NCBI GenBank assembly: GCA_034766995.1 | Contig: CM068316.1 | Location: 28,443,606 to 28,507,605 of the forward strand | Length of the DNA: 64,000 nucleotides | Source of the DNA: Acanthacorydalis orientalis | Lineage: Eukaryota; Arthropoda; Insecta; Megaloptera; Corydalidae | Reading direction: 5' to 3' | In this document: piece after piece, positions 35,809 through 47,230 of the stretch | How positions within the stretch are numbered: position 1 is the first letter of the stretch | Layout of the letters: each line of letters starts with the position of its first letter | Notes under the pieces: generated by a model | Told to the model about the DNA's origin: nothing | Database searches by the model: none | The model's input: the letters and a program-made list of their open reading frames with translations, nothing else | Made by a program: the position numbers and the translations under genes

Positions 35809-36308
35809 TTAGGTTGTTAGAAAAATTATTCCGGTTTCAAATTCATATACATTTTTCGTCTTTTTGATTTTCTTTTTTTAAAACAGTTCAGAATTGTCTG
35901 AGTCTAACGCCTAACTTTTGTACAAACTCTAGAATTGTTATGAGTGGTTTTGATTCAACTAACGCCTTCTGTTGGTATGTATGAATTGAAGAAGGACGCC
36001 TATGACCTTCTTCATCTTCAAGGCTCTCGTCCCCAGCACGAAATCGTTTACGAACGGTTTATGCTACTTTACCACCCGTTTTGAACTCATACAATAATTT
36101 ACTCTTATTTTCTTTTATTCCATCTTTAATTTAATAATTAAATTGGAAAAAAATTAACAATAAAATCAAAGTAGATGTTACCAAAATACAGATCGAAAAT
36201 GCACTTTAAAATGACATTAACATGAACGGGATGAAGTAACACTTTCATTGAAAAAAATAAGGTTGAATTCAAAAAAAAAAAACCGTAATTATTTTCCTAC
36301 CAACCTAA
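35809..36308 (-). mobile_element. mariner (DD34D) internal-deletion derivative, copy D
   Basis: 500 bp flanked by TA (35807-35808, 36309-36310). The ends TTAGGTTGTTAGAAAAATTA and (reverse right) TTAGGTTGGTAGGAAAATAA are the best-preserved terminal repeats of the family. The minus strand holds the 5' UTR and part of the mariner N-terminus, joined to the 3' end at the same point as copies B and C. A further small deletion has removed part of the helix-turn-helix region. Confidence 0.88.
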
Positions 36309-36636
36309 TACATCTTAAAACAAAAATAAAAAATCAGTAATAATTATTTTAAAGATTATTTTTGTTTGTAATAGACATAAAAATGTCTTGATACAAAAGT
36401 AGAAATGTTCTAAATCTTTGTTCTGTAAGAACATATATTTTTTTTTATTGAGTCTTTCACCACACAATTAATTTTCAATGTATAAAACAAATGCTGTGCT
36501 AATTGATAAATTCGTAAATATACTGTTGTTTAAATGTTTTTTTTTATATGAAAATAGAACAACTTGATAATAATATTTATAAGAAATACAATACATAAAG
36601 AATCCCTAACATAACACAAAGATCCGCTATAAACTA

Positions 36637-37153
36637 TTAGGCGTACAAATTAATTCGGTACTTTTTTTATAGAAAATGAACGTTTACGGAAAAATATAAT
36701 ACAATTCAATTCTCAAAATATTCTCCATTATTTTGTATAACTTTTCTCCATTTGTCGGGTAACTGTCGAATCTCTCTTCGGAAAAAAGATGACGACTTTG
36801 AGTCGATGAAGTCGTACTCCATTTTCAGACTTCTTCACTGTTTTAGCATTTTTTGCATGTTTTATGCGTCACAACATCTTTCCCCAAAGGTGAAAAAAAT
36901 CATTCCCGTGATTTCGACAGTATTTTTTTCAACTAGAATAAGAACGGTATGCAATGCCTAATATGCTGCTTTTCGGATACCATCGTCTTCACTACTGTTT
37001 TGTGAGGTTATGCCAACTGTTTGGTCAAGATATATAGTGTTTTTAAATGTTAAGATTGGTACTTCAAAATCCTAAAACGACGAGATTTTTTTCAATTTGA
37101 AACGAGTTATGATTGATTCAATTTAAAGGTACAGAATTAATGTTTACATCTAA
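36637..37153 (-). mobile_element. second mariner family, internal-deletion derivative
   Basis: 517 bp flanked by TA (36635-36636, 37154-37155). Ends TTAGGCGTACAAATTAATTC and (reverse right) TTAGATGTAAACATTAATTC are inverted repeats. The minus strand encodes an N-terminal piece (KQHIRHCIPFLF, then GKDVVTHKTCKKC), followed at once by the C-terminal tail (SEEV.KW, then FFRREIRQLPDKWRKVIQNN with GEYFEN). The whole catalytic core is missing. Confidence 0.85.
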
Positions 37154-39500
37154 TATATTAAATCAAGGAGTAGTAATATGATATAAAACTGTAAACAAAA
37201 ATTATAACAGAAACTTCAAATTGCTACAAAAAAAAACCATGACTTATAATTACATGTACGAGTAGTTAAATGTCTAAAAATTGACAAAACTTGCCATGTC
37301 CTTTTTGAAATCTGAGAGTTTCTACGGACTCTCAAAGTACAATAATTTCTGAAAGATGAAACAATAAATGCGAAGTTAGTTCATAACTTTGAGACGTTCA
37401 ACTTTCAGAATGTTACTTTTTTGCCTAATAAACAAATAATTTAAAACTATTAAATACTAATTGATTTTTTATTTGAATATTTAATGAGAGTAATTAATTT
37501 TACAATTTAAAAAATCAGACACATTTTCCTGTTTTGAATTAATTGGTTTTTAATACTAAAACACTCCGTAGTCTTACATTAACATTTTTTTTGATTTTTG
37601 TTTTATACTATCCACATATTACATACTTAATTATTAAGTAAAGTAACTGGATCAAGTCGATCTTTACATACAACTTTGACGATATTTACCTTTGTACTTG
37701 AATTATTTACAGATGTGTCAGTATACTTTCTAATTTTTTATCGGTATCGTACTCTTTTCGATTTTAATGTCATCTATCGTCTATTTAAAGTATAATTATA
37801 TGTAAATAAATAAAATCCATAGATATGTATTACACTTTTACTAGATTTAAAATTATTTCTCAAAAAATGACTAAAATTCATTGGAACAATTTTTAAATTC
37901 AGGGTTTCTCCTGATTTTTAGCATATGGAACTTATTTGTTCTAAAGAATTTTCTTCTTAAGAATCGTATTCATCAACAATAACTGATATTTTTATTTTTA
38001 ATTTGTCTAACATTTTCATTTTCTCCGCTTCATTATGTAAACTAAAGACTGTTACACTAACTTAACGATATTAATTACGACTTAATCTATGGTTTGTATA
38101 AAAGATACACTATTTAGAACTACAAACGCTTTATTCTGCACTCGAGACTGATACTTTAATCAAACCTATAAATACACATGTGAATACTAGGTATTTTGTG
38201 ATAACTCAAAAATTGTTTGAAAATGTGAAAAGCATTTTTTTAGAGAAATGAAAAATAACTAATAACTGTAAGTACCGAATAATATATGTTTATAATTACT
38301 GAAAAAATGTCTAATGGAGAAAATTAGTCGTTTAGAAATAAAAATTGAAAAAATTTGGTCTTTAAGAAGTTTTCTTTCTAACTTTTTATTACTTCATGTT
38401 ATTGTAAATCTAGCTTTTCAAATATTCATCTTTTCGAGATTTTATTTTAATAACAAACAGAAGTCAAATTTATAGAACAGAATCTAGATAATTTGAAATA
38501 CTTTATTTTAGTAATGTGCCCGCTTCTGATCTAGCGCATAATGCAGTTGATTTACAATTTACCGAAAAGCATACAAAATTGTGAATAAAACAAACAATTG
38601 TGTTCTGCTCAGAGTAGACGTTATTTAATACTAATAAAAATAATTAACAAAAAATACAGTATAAAGATGAAAAATCTGAACGATGTTGCTTAAGGAAGTT
38701 GGTGAAAGTATTGAAATTTTGCAATATTATAGAGTATATATTTCATTAACACACCTGGTCTAATATATTCATCCATAGAATATATAAATCTCAAACAATG
38801 CTATTCTTAAATCTTGTAATTCTTAAAAGAGTGAGTTCTTTATGCTTAAAAAGAAAACACAACTATGAATTAATAAACACATATTATAGACTTCAATCCT
38901 ATGAAACATGTTTAGGATATATTTCACTACTGACCTATTTTTAAAAAATAAAATTTTCTTTAATGATCTCTTCTGTAGTCACACATGCGATTACATAAGC
39001 ACATAATTTATTAACCAGTATAGGATAAATTTATAACACTTTCTATTTTTTTTTCCTCCAAACCTGAAATATTTTTATTTTATTTCATTGATGTTCACAA
39101 TATTTTTCTAAAAAAATGTTATTTATTTTTTTATATTATATCACACGATCAATATTATGATTAATATTTTAGGTAGACAGTATTAATGACTACAAGATTC
39201 GTACTAATGAATTGATAATTTAAAATATTAATACTGATGCCTAATGAAAAAAATCAGATACCAAAGATCAGCATTTGTGGGTGATAGGAATATTATCGGT
39301 AATATTGATTATATGAGAAGAATACTAACAGTATTTTCTTACTGTCGCTCTTGAAACTATTGAAAGAGTTTTTTAATGCGAAAGAAAAATTTTGAAAAAG
39401 TTCTTATTTGTTTATCACAAGTTTCCAAAACTTTAAGATATTCTCAGCAAGGAGTATTCATACCCTGATGAGTGTAATATTTTTTATGAGAAGCTACTAA
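37154..39500. other. intergenic, no feature recognised
   Basis: About 2.3 kb of AT-rich sequence, unusual here for having no long AT array. A small perfect hairpin, TGAGAGT...ACTCTCA, lies near 37313-37336. No coding content found. Confidence 0.45.
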
Positions 39501-39512
39501 CCTAAATCTTAA

Positions 39513-39834
39513 TTCTTAACAAATTTGAAGTTTAACTTAGTGAGAAAAGATAATATTTAACCCTTTGCATTCACAAGGCCAGCTATACTGCCTAGGCAAT
39601 TACAGGCGTTCTACCCATACGGCCAGTATAACTGCCCACATTTTATCATTTACAAATAAAAGCTTTGATAAGCGTCCAACAATGTCATCGGGTGTTTATA
39701 CATTTCTATGTTTATCATACTCTTATCCTAATTCGTAGTGAACAAACTTCTAATTTTCTCAATAACCTAATTGCTTGGAGTGCAAAAGGTGAATATACAA
39801 CATGCATTATAGTACATATATTATTTTAATATTT
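39513..39834. repeat. duplicated segment, occupied copy (with MITE)
   Basis: Outside the MITE, 39513-39560 and 39790-39834 match 40764-40851 closely (TTTAACTTAGTGAGAAAAG, GCATTATAGTACATA, TTATTTTAATATTT). Confidence 0.8.
39561..39789. mobile_element. piggyBac-like MITE, 229 bp, at TTAA
   Basis: The left end CCCTTTGCATTCACAAGG and reverse right end CCTTTTGCACTCCAAGCA are imperfect inverted repeats of piggyBac type. TTAA at 39557-39560 is repeated on the right as TGAA (39790-39793, one change). The interior is GC-richer (AGCTATACTGCCTAGGCAAT) and contains two related GGCCAG-TATA-CTGCC blocks. An unoccupied paralogous site exists at 40764-40851. Confidence 0.85.
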
Positions 39835-41504
39835 ACTAACAATGTTTAAGATCATAAATTCTAATTCTTTAATTACAACATCAACTTTTTGTTTTATATT
39901 AATTTATGCTGTACTATAGGTTATTCTCTGTACAGAGCTCGACTAATATTAGTAGAAAATATTTAACATGGAAGAACAATATTATGTCAGTAATGAAAAT
40001 ACTAAGAGTAATATTCATCATGTCTGAAGTCTGCATTAATAGTTTTTTCTTTTTTATTATTACGTTTATATCGATTTAGTATATAATATTCAATTTCATA
40101 ATGAAAACTTTTCAGATCATTTCCCATTTTTGATTTTGTTTATTTATTCTTATTACTTTATACCTTACCAATGAACTATTATTTACAGATAATTTTATTA
40201 TTTTTGTGCAAAAATTGTATATCTGTGACGAAAATTAATTACATTTTTAGAGTAATTTTATTTTTCCCTTTTGCAATTTATATTTCTTAACATAATTCTT
40301 TATTCGAAAAAATACAAAATCCTATATTCCATCTTCAAAACGTGACCAAATTTAAATTTATACTGAATGGTTTACTAAATTGTTATACAGTAAAACTAAA
40401 ATTGAATATTTCTCAGTCCTTATTACTGATTCCAAGTATATACATTCATACGCATTTAAATGCGTTTTTTTGTTATAAATTAGTTTCTGATATTTTTTTA
40501 TTTTTATTTGTTTATTTTGTATTTTATTCTTTCAATCTGGAATCTGTAAAAGTTAACTAAATATTATTGAAGTAACTGATTGAATTAATGAAATATCCTG
40601 GAAGTTATCTAAATACTACTTAATACGTTTATTCTGATAAATTTATTAAATAGTAATATTTGTAGGAGAATATTTATTTCTTAAACCGTGGATTAGAAAT
40701 TAAATATAAATTTAAAGTCAGATATATTGCGGACGTTTATTCTATCCTGTTTATTATCAAAACTCTTAACAAATTTTAAGTTTAACTTAGTGAGAAAAGT
40801 CAATATTTAATATACAGCATGCATTATAGTACATACATTATTTTAATATTTGAGCATATAGACATGTATATCAGGCTTCTCAATGTCGTTTTTCTACTCA
40901 TTAAAATTTATTATACAAAAATATACATATATAATTACGTAGAACCAGTTATGGCAAAAAATATTTGCTTGGAATATTTGTAGTTTATTTACACTTATTT
41001 AGATTCGAAAATACAGGTAATAAAATTCTATTACAAATTAAATTTATCAATTATAAAGTTTATATTATTATTCATTGACTCATATGTTTGTTTGTGTAAA
41101 CAAATATGTACATTTAAAATGTTCGTTTCAGAATTATTAATATTCATACATATGATTATATTTTTTATTCTTTTTAGTGATAAGTTGTTTGAAGATTATT
41201 GTTTTATGTAAACGTTTCAATATATTATACTCCCTTAATAATATGAAATCCTTGTTTGTCTTAAATCAACAGAGGAAAGATTGCAAATACACCTTAAGTT
41301 AATCAGAAACAAGTCTCATATTATTTACATAAATATATATATATATATATATATATATTTGCAATAATTCTAATACATATTCACATTCTAATCAAATTGT
41401 TTATATAAATATATTTGTTTTATGTTTTATTGAAATACTGCAGCATATCAATTTTATATTCACATATTTATGAATAAAAATATAAATAAAGCAATAAATG
41501 TACG

Positions 41505-41506
<2 letters not shown>
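39835..41506. other. intergenic, apart from the empty site no feature recognised
   Basis: AT-rich; a short AT run lies at 41333-41358. Confidence 0.45.
40764..40851. repeat. duplicated segment, empty site for the TTAA MITE
   Basis: An 88-bp stretch nearly identical to the two flanks of the MITE at 39561-39789 but with a single TTAA in AATATTTAATATACAGC. It shows what the target looked like before insertion. Confidence 0.82.
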
Positions 41507-41558
<52 letters not shown>

Positions 41559-41590
41559 GTATGTATGTAGGTATGTATACATATGTATGT
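41507..41590. repeat. (AT)n array passing into GTATGTAG/GTAT repeats
   Basis: About 50 bp AT followed by CTGTATGTATGTAGGTATGT. Confidence 0.93.
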
Positions 41591-42097
41591 ATTTATATGC
41601 TGTAACCTTCTTCTATCACCTTTTTATTGATTACTTGACTCTGTCATATTTTAAATATGTATCCTTACTAAAAATATTGCTGCTTTTTAATTACTGATTT
41701 TCATTAGCCTAATGGATATTATATTTAGCTTATTGAATGTAATAATGACTCAATTTTAAAACAAATTACGATATAAAATTACATTATTATAATGTTTTGA
41801 TCGAATTACTAAGGTATATGATAATCAAAACTTGTTATCCATTTAAAGTAAGATGAAATTTATGTACTTAGTAAAATCACACTCACCCTCCACACACATT
41901 TGTCTTAACTATTAAACTACACAATTTACCCTATAATCTATATCTATAACTATCTATTTACTGTATATTGATGCCACTACAAATTTTTTTTGTTCTACAT
42001 GTTTTTCCCTCCCATATATTTAAAATATATAAAAAAATGAAACATTTTTTTAAATATTAAAAATATTTAAAACAACCCATTTCATAAATAATGAAAG

Positions 42098-42101
42098 TAT
42101 A

Positions 42102-42151
<50 letters not shown>

Positions 42152-42152
42152 C
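42098..42152. repeat. (AT)n microsatellite 5' of the LINE remnant
   Basis: AT array with ATGTATAT and TACATATAT interruptions. Confidence 0.92.
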
Positions 42153-42229
42153 ACAAACATATATTTCGAAAATATAACGATGAGTTAATCAGAAAAGCTA
42201 TCATAAAATATAAAAACTACCGAAAAATG

Positions 42230-43780
42230 AAATACAATTGATGATTAAAAAAAGATCATAGATTTAAAATTAGACGATGGAGGCAACATTTTGAATAGAG
42301 CTGCACTTATTAAGACTGTACAGGAATGTTAGTCAGTTATATAAACAAAGATGTAAAGATACCAATAAAGACGATTAATTTATTTACAAAAGAAGAGAAA
42401 TGATGAAATAGTAGCAGAAAAGTTCAAATTAATATAAGAAAATATAGAAAAGGTTCTCGGTGTTAAAATCTAAAGTGTTAAATCATATCGACAAAAAAGG
42501 GCGACACCAGATGAATAGAATGCTATTATAATTCTTTCACACAAGAAAGTAGATAAGAAGATAAAGATGATTTGAAAAAGTATCGATCAATTAGTTTACT
42601 TCCGACATAAAATACATAAAATATTCACAAAAATTATTTCCAAAAGACTATAAGCGCAGCTTAAATTTGAACAAACAAGGGAAAACTCAGGTTTTAGAAG
42701 TAAATTTAGTACCATGGATCATATTCAAATAGCGAAAAAAATAATAAGCTAGTCAAATGAAGATCAAACATCAGTATATCTTGGTTGTATAGATTATGAA
42801 AAATCATTCTACTCTATCGCAACATCTTCAGTAAATCGTCACGAAAAAAGTAAAGCATTGAAGATACTTATATTGAACTTCTAAGCAATATTTATAAAAA
42901 TGCAATCTCGTTAGTTAAATTATACGAAGAAACATTAGAAATCAAAACTGAGCAAGTTGTAAAACAGGGAGTGGCAATTTCTCTAAAATTGTTCACATCA
43001 GCCTTAGAAGAAGTGTTCAGAACGCTTTACTGGAAAAATAAAGAAAAAAATAAACGCCGAAAAGTTAAGGCAGCTTCGTTTTGCTAATGATATAGTGATT
43101 TAGTTAATGATATAGTTAATAGAAGAATTAGAAAACAAAATTGAAGAATTAGACAACTCCAGTCGATAAATAGAACTCAACATGAATCACAGCAAAACAA
43201 AAGTGGTGTTTAGTGCGTTTGTTCTTCCGAAGAAAATAAAAATAAAAGGAACAGAAATAAAAGAAATCAGAAAATATGTTTATTTAGGCCAACTTATTAA
43301 CAAAGATGGATCATTCATTGATAAAGTTAACAGAAGAACAAATATTGGATAGAATTCATTCAGATGAAACGCTTCAATATTTAAATTTTATATTTTACTG
43401 TGTTTGAAGTGAAAAGTATTCGACCAGTATAATCTACCTGTACTCACCTACAGAAGTGAAACATAAGTTTCAAATACCAAAACAACTTAATTTACAGCAG
43501 AAAAGTATGGTAAGATATGTATTGGGAATAATATGAAGAAATAAAAAAAAAGAATAAGATGGATATGAAAACAAATCGAAGTTACAGATATAATAAGAAG
43601 AGTAAAGAATTTGAAATGGAAATGACATATTGCAAGAAAAGAAAACAATCGATTTACAAGAGAAATTATTAATTGGGAACCAAGAAATTTAAAAAGTGCT
43701 AGAAAAAGATCAATAGAAAGTTTGGATAAGGACATAAGAAAATTTATTGGAAATTTAAAAATTGAAAATATACATATAAT
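42230..43780 (+). mobile_element. RTE-type LINE remnant
   Basis: The plus strand carries a decayed reverse transcriptase in order (details under the pseudogene), followed by the C-terminal tail of RTE-like polyproteins. The upstream endonuclease is not readable, so the copy is probably 5'-truncated. No poly(A) or target duplication could be placed. Confidence 0.8.
42540..43760 (+). pseudogene. RTE-like reverse transcriptase, multiply frameshifted
   Basis: Recognisable blocks: DLKKYRSISLLPT near 42570; IFTKIISKRL; FEQTRENSGFRSKFSTMDHI near 42670-42730; DQTSVYLGCIDYEKSFYSI (domain A, the second Asp position changed to Tyr); YIELLSNIYKNAISLVKLYE; IKTEQVVKQGVAISLKLFTS (domain B, normally GVRQGDxxSPKLFT); ASALRFAND-like LRQLRFANDIV (catalytic FADD changed to FAND); then a late block and IRRVKNLKWKWHIARKENNR near 43600. 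Both catalytic sites are mutated, in addition to the stops. Confidence 0.82.
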
Positions 43781-46172
43781 ATATATTTTCTTGTTCACTT
43801 TTATATTTTTATATATACTCGTACATTTGATGTATGTAAACAACTCGTAAAAAGTGGTAAATACAATTATAGATTTCAAGATATTTAACTGCACAAAGTA
43901 CAAAATTTAAAAAATATGTAGAATGGTGAATTAAAAAAATGCTTCCAAATAAGAAGAACGCCATTTTCATGCAATGTCATAAAAACTGGTTTTAAATTAG
44001 TCATAGACAAGTAGTTAATACAATGAACTGTTGACCTAGGCTATATGAGTCTAAATCTGACCTTGTGAAATGTCATCGTTCATTTAGAAAGTAAGTGTGT
44101 TACTAATTGAAAAAAAACCAGTGTATTTGTTTTAGAAGCCTTATAAAATAATTTATATTCAAAGAGGATTTAATTATATATAGTTATATTAACTGTTTAA
44201 ACAGTTGCATTTTTCGTAGCAGTTATTAAACCTTATTAAAAAATTTCAACTTTTTATATTTCAAGGTATGCCGTATTTCGAAAGAAACGAATGAATAAAG
44301 TTATTGAAACACAATTTACACACCGGGTTACTGAACTTATCTCTAAAGTAAATGTGATTCTATACTTTTTTAAGGTTAACTACTTTTGTTTTGAAGGTTA
44401 ATGCAACTGTGATTTTTTTGTCTTAAAAAGAATATGAAATACTATACATAAATATCCATAAATCGAGCCGTTAAATTGCTTTTACATTTCACATAGAACA
44501 TATGTATATATGAATTTAGTAAATAAAATATGATGAAACGATATTATAAAATGGTCCCCCTAACATGGAAAATATGCAAAGGGAAACGAAATAAAATAAA
44601 TAAGGAGATCATCCAAACAATCGAGTATAGAAACGAAACAATAAAAGATTTGTAGTATCTTAAAAAGTGAAATAAATAATTTGTTCTAAAGCCGTTATAC
44701 GCACTTCAATGCATCAACACTTTAATTTTAAATCATGCAACAAACTCTTGTTCCACAAATGAATTTTAAAATAATCTTTAATCTTTAATTACCGACAAAT
44801 TAAAATCTTATACAAATATTTCTCAAATGAGTTGATTCTTCTTCACAAACAACATAAATAAAGGAGTGAAAAAGTCATTTATGAAACTGAATTAAGCCAC
44901 CATTCCAAAATTCATATTGTGATGAAATTGTACTCATTTAATCATTTTATTTTTTAGCTTCATAAAAAATGTATGTGCTTGTACAAATCTGTTTATGCGA
45001 AATTGGTTTACGCTATTCGAAGTTACGCAAGTGAAGATTTATATATTTAAAATTTATGTAGCGAATTGAAAGTTTAAAGTTCACTATTTGAATAAATTTA
45101 GTTAATTGAGGTATTTGATACGCATTTTCAATAAAAATTTTCATTAAGTGTTATTTATTTTCATACATAACACTACTTTACACACACATATTTAAATGGT
45201 GTTATCGTTATTTCTAACTACACTAACTTTTAACATTCAAAATTATATTGGCAACAGTAAACTCGCTATAAAAATAAAAACTAAATGTGCATATGTTGAA
45301 AAATCAAGTTACTATTACTTACTCACTATAAGTATATAAGAATGTCTCAAAAAAATAAAAATACATTTTTCGATCACGTTTTATTAACCAAAAATTGTTA
45401 CTATACAATTTAACATATTATTATTAATGCCTCAGTTGCATTTTATATTAAAATTTAAAATTAATTTTTAAATTGTAGGTATTGACAGTACGTATAATTA
45501 AAAAATGCAGTTTTCTTACAAAATAACACTAACATATCCTTTATGATGATATTATATTCAAAAGAACCAAATCAGCACTTTGTTATAAATAATAATTTCA
45601 TAGATTTTTAATAATATTGCAAAATTATAAAACAGCAATTGAAATAAGTAACGTCAACATAAAATTGTTAAAGCAATCAATGTGTAATTAAACGTGTGGA
45701 TATTGTTATTATGTAAGCATTACCTTATTAAACAAAACACTTATAAACATAAATATAAAACTCTGTCGAAGTATGAATGTGTGTATATATATATATATAT
45801 ATATAATACATACAAAAATGTACGTTTGGTTTGTGTGAATGTGTGACTAAACGTAATATTTACTCGTAGAAAGCTATGAATTTAAAGTTATGAAATTAAA
45901 TCTTTAGCTATTTCAAATATGATTCAAAAATACTTGTCGCTATCAAAAATAGTATTTTTTTTTATTTAGAATGTAAATATTGCAATTTATTTCTATTTAA
46001 TACATGATAGCAAATTAATGATTGTTGTACACCCTTTAATAAAAAGGTATTTAATATCGCTTTGTACAATGGCCAATACTATGAATTTAAACAGGTATTT
46101 TTGAAATAGATATCCTTATAGACTTTAACTAATCTTACTTTGTACTACTACTGAATATTTCTCTTTCACTTT

Positions 46173-46176
<4 letters not shown>
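43781..46176. other. intergenic, no feature recognised
   Basis: About 2.4 kb of AT-rich sequence with a short AT run at 45782-45804. No genes or transposon ends seen. Confidence 0.45.
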
Positions 46177-46241
<65 letters not shown>

Positions 46242-46449
46242 CAAAATTATCCACAAAAATTATCGAGACGTCAAGGTTTCATTGTACCCAAATAGGTTTA
46301 CCTGAAATATAAAACAGCAATGTTGCAATCTGTCTGGGATAATAATTGTGTATACATAGTGGTTTAAAAAATATGTTTGTTTCATTCGGTTGCATGTTGA
46401 GGCTTATAATTGACAAGTGGGCGCGCGCAGCGAGCTTGGAGAGAAATCC

Positions 46450-46512
<63 letters not shown>
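46177..46512. repeat. (AT)n array interrupted by a Helitron
   Basis: Arrays at 46177-46240 and 46455-46512 would join into one (AT)60 tract if the 214-bp insert were removed. Confidence 0.9.
46241..46454 (+). mobile_element. non-autonomous Helitron, copy 2, splitting an (AT)n array
   Basis: Preceded by A, starts TCAAAATTATCCACAAAAA, ends GGAGAGAAATCCTCTAA and is followed by T: Helitron 5' TC, 3' hairpin (GGA...TCC) and CTAA with A/T insertion. It shares inner blocks with the minus-strand copy at 22991-23311 but lacks about 30 nt before the hairpin and the internal AT run. Confidence 0.75.
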
Positions 46513-46517
<5 letters not shown>

Positions 46518-46903
46518 TTTCATTTGAAACAAAAGTAACTCATCGTTTATTTTTAACATTTACTAACCACTATCTTCTTAATGAAAAACAATAGATACTT
46601 AATATTCATCGACAACTTATAATGAATTACTAATAAATTTGTGATTTTCGATTTCATATAATAAGAGGAAAATACATGGATGTGACGTTCACTAATTAAC
46701 GAATTCTGACATATCAATATGTTTCTCCCTGCTGCTAGTTTGTTTCTTATAATATATTCCCTAAGGGCTCTACACAAAGATGAATACTCAATATTTATAA
46801 TAATGAAAATCATAAGCAAATAGCGATGAAAATTACGTACAATCGTAGTAGCTCTCTGTAAATATAATTATATACTAAAGCAAAAAATAAATTTAAAAAA
46901 ATA

Positions 46904-47230
46904 TCAGTGAGCTCTGCTCCCTACTGACTACACTCGTTGACCGCCGGGGGATTTTGCCCCTCCACTTGCTTTCCCCTAACAAATAACAGAAATTAAGAAA
47001 TTATACGCACAAATAAACTGCGTAAAATGTAAGTCGTAAAATTTTTATTGGAAGAGTTTATAAAAATTAACAACAAAATACAATGTTAAAATGTGTAACA
47101 AATTTTTTACTCTAAATCTTCAATGAATACAATATTTTGAATAAATTTCTTATCAATTTTACATTGAAATCGTATACTCTCTTTCGATGTACACCGTAAG
47201 AAAGCTACATACAAGTAACTGACGTCAACC
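46904..47230 (-). mobile_element. Helitron 3' end with helicase C-terminus
   Basis: The minus strand reads a helicase C-terminal fragment (47225-47107), about 190 nt of 3' sequence with a GC-rich GGGGCAAAATCCCC stem, then GAGCAGAGCTC (stem 46919-46909) and ACTGA followed by T at 46903: hairpin, CTRR end and A/T insertion of a Helitron. The 5' part is not found. Its 3' end is unlike that of the short copies (22991-23311, 46241-46454), so it is probably a different family. Confidence 0.6.
47107..47225 (-). pseudogene. Helitron helicase C-terminal fragment
   Basis: YLYVAFLRCTSKESIRF, then FIQNIVFIEDLE and a stop at 47109-47107. It resembles the conserved end of Helitron/PIF1-type helicases (QLYVALSRCTSxxGI ... 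NIVYxExL). Sequence upstream of the fragment is unrelated, so it is a truncated copy. A PIF1-like host helicase is less likely given the Helitron-type end that follows. Confidence 0.55.

Noticed and set aside
43487..43903. Minus-strand open frame of 138 codons
   Set aside because: Antisense to the C-terminal part of the RTE reverse transcriptase remnant; hydrophobic composition is that of reversed Lys/Asn-rich coding sequence.
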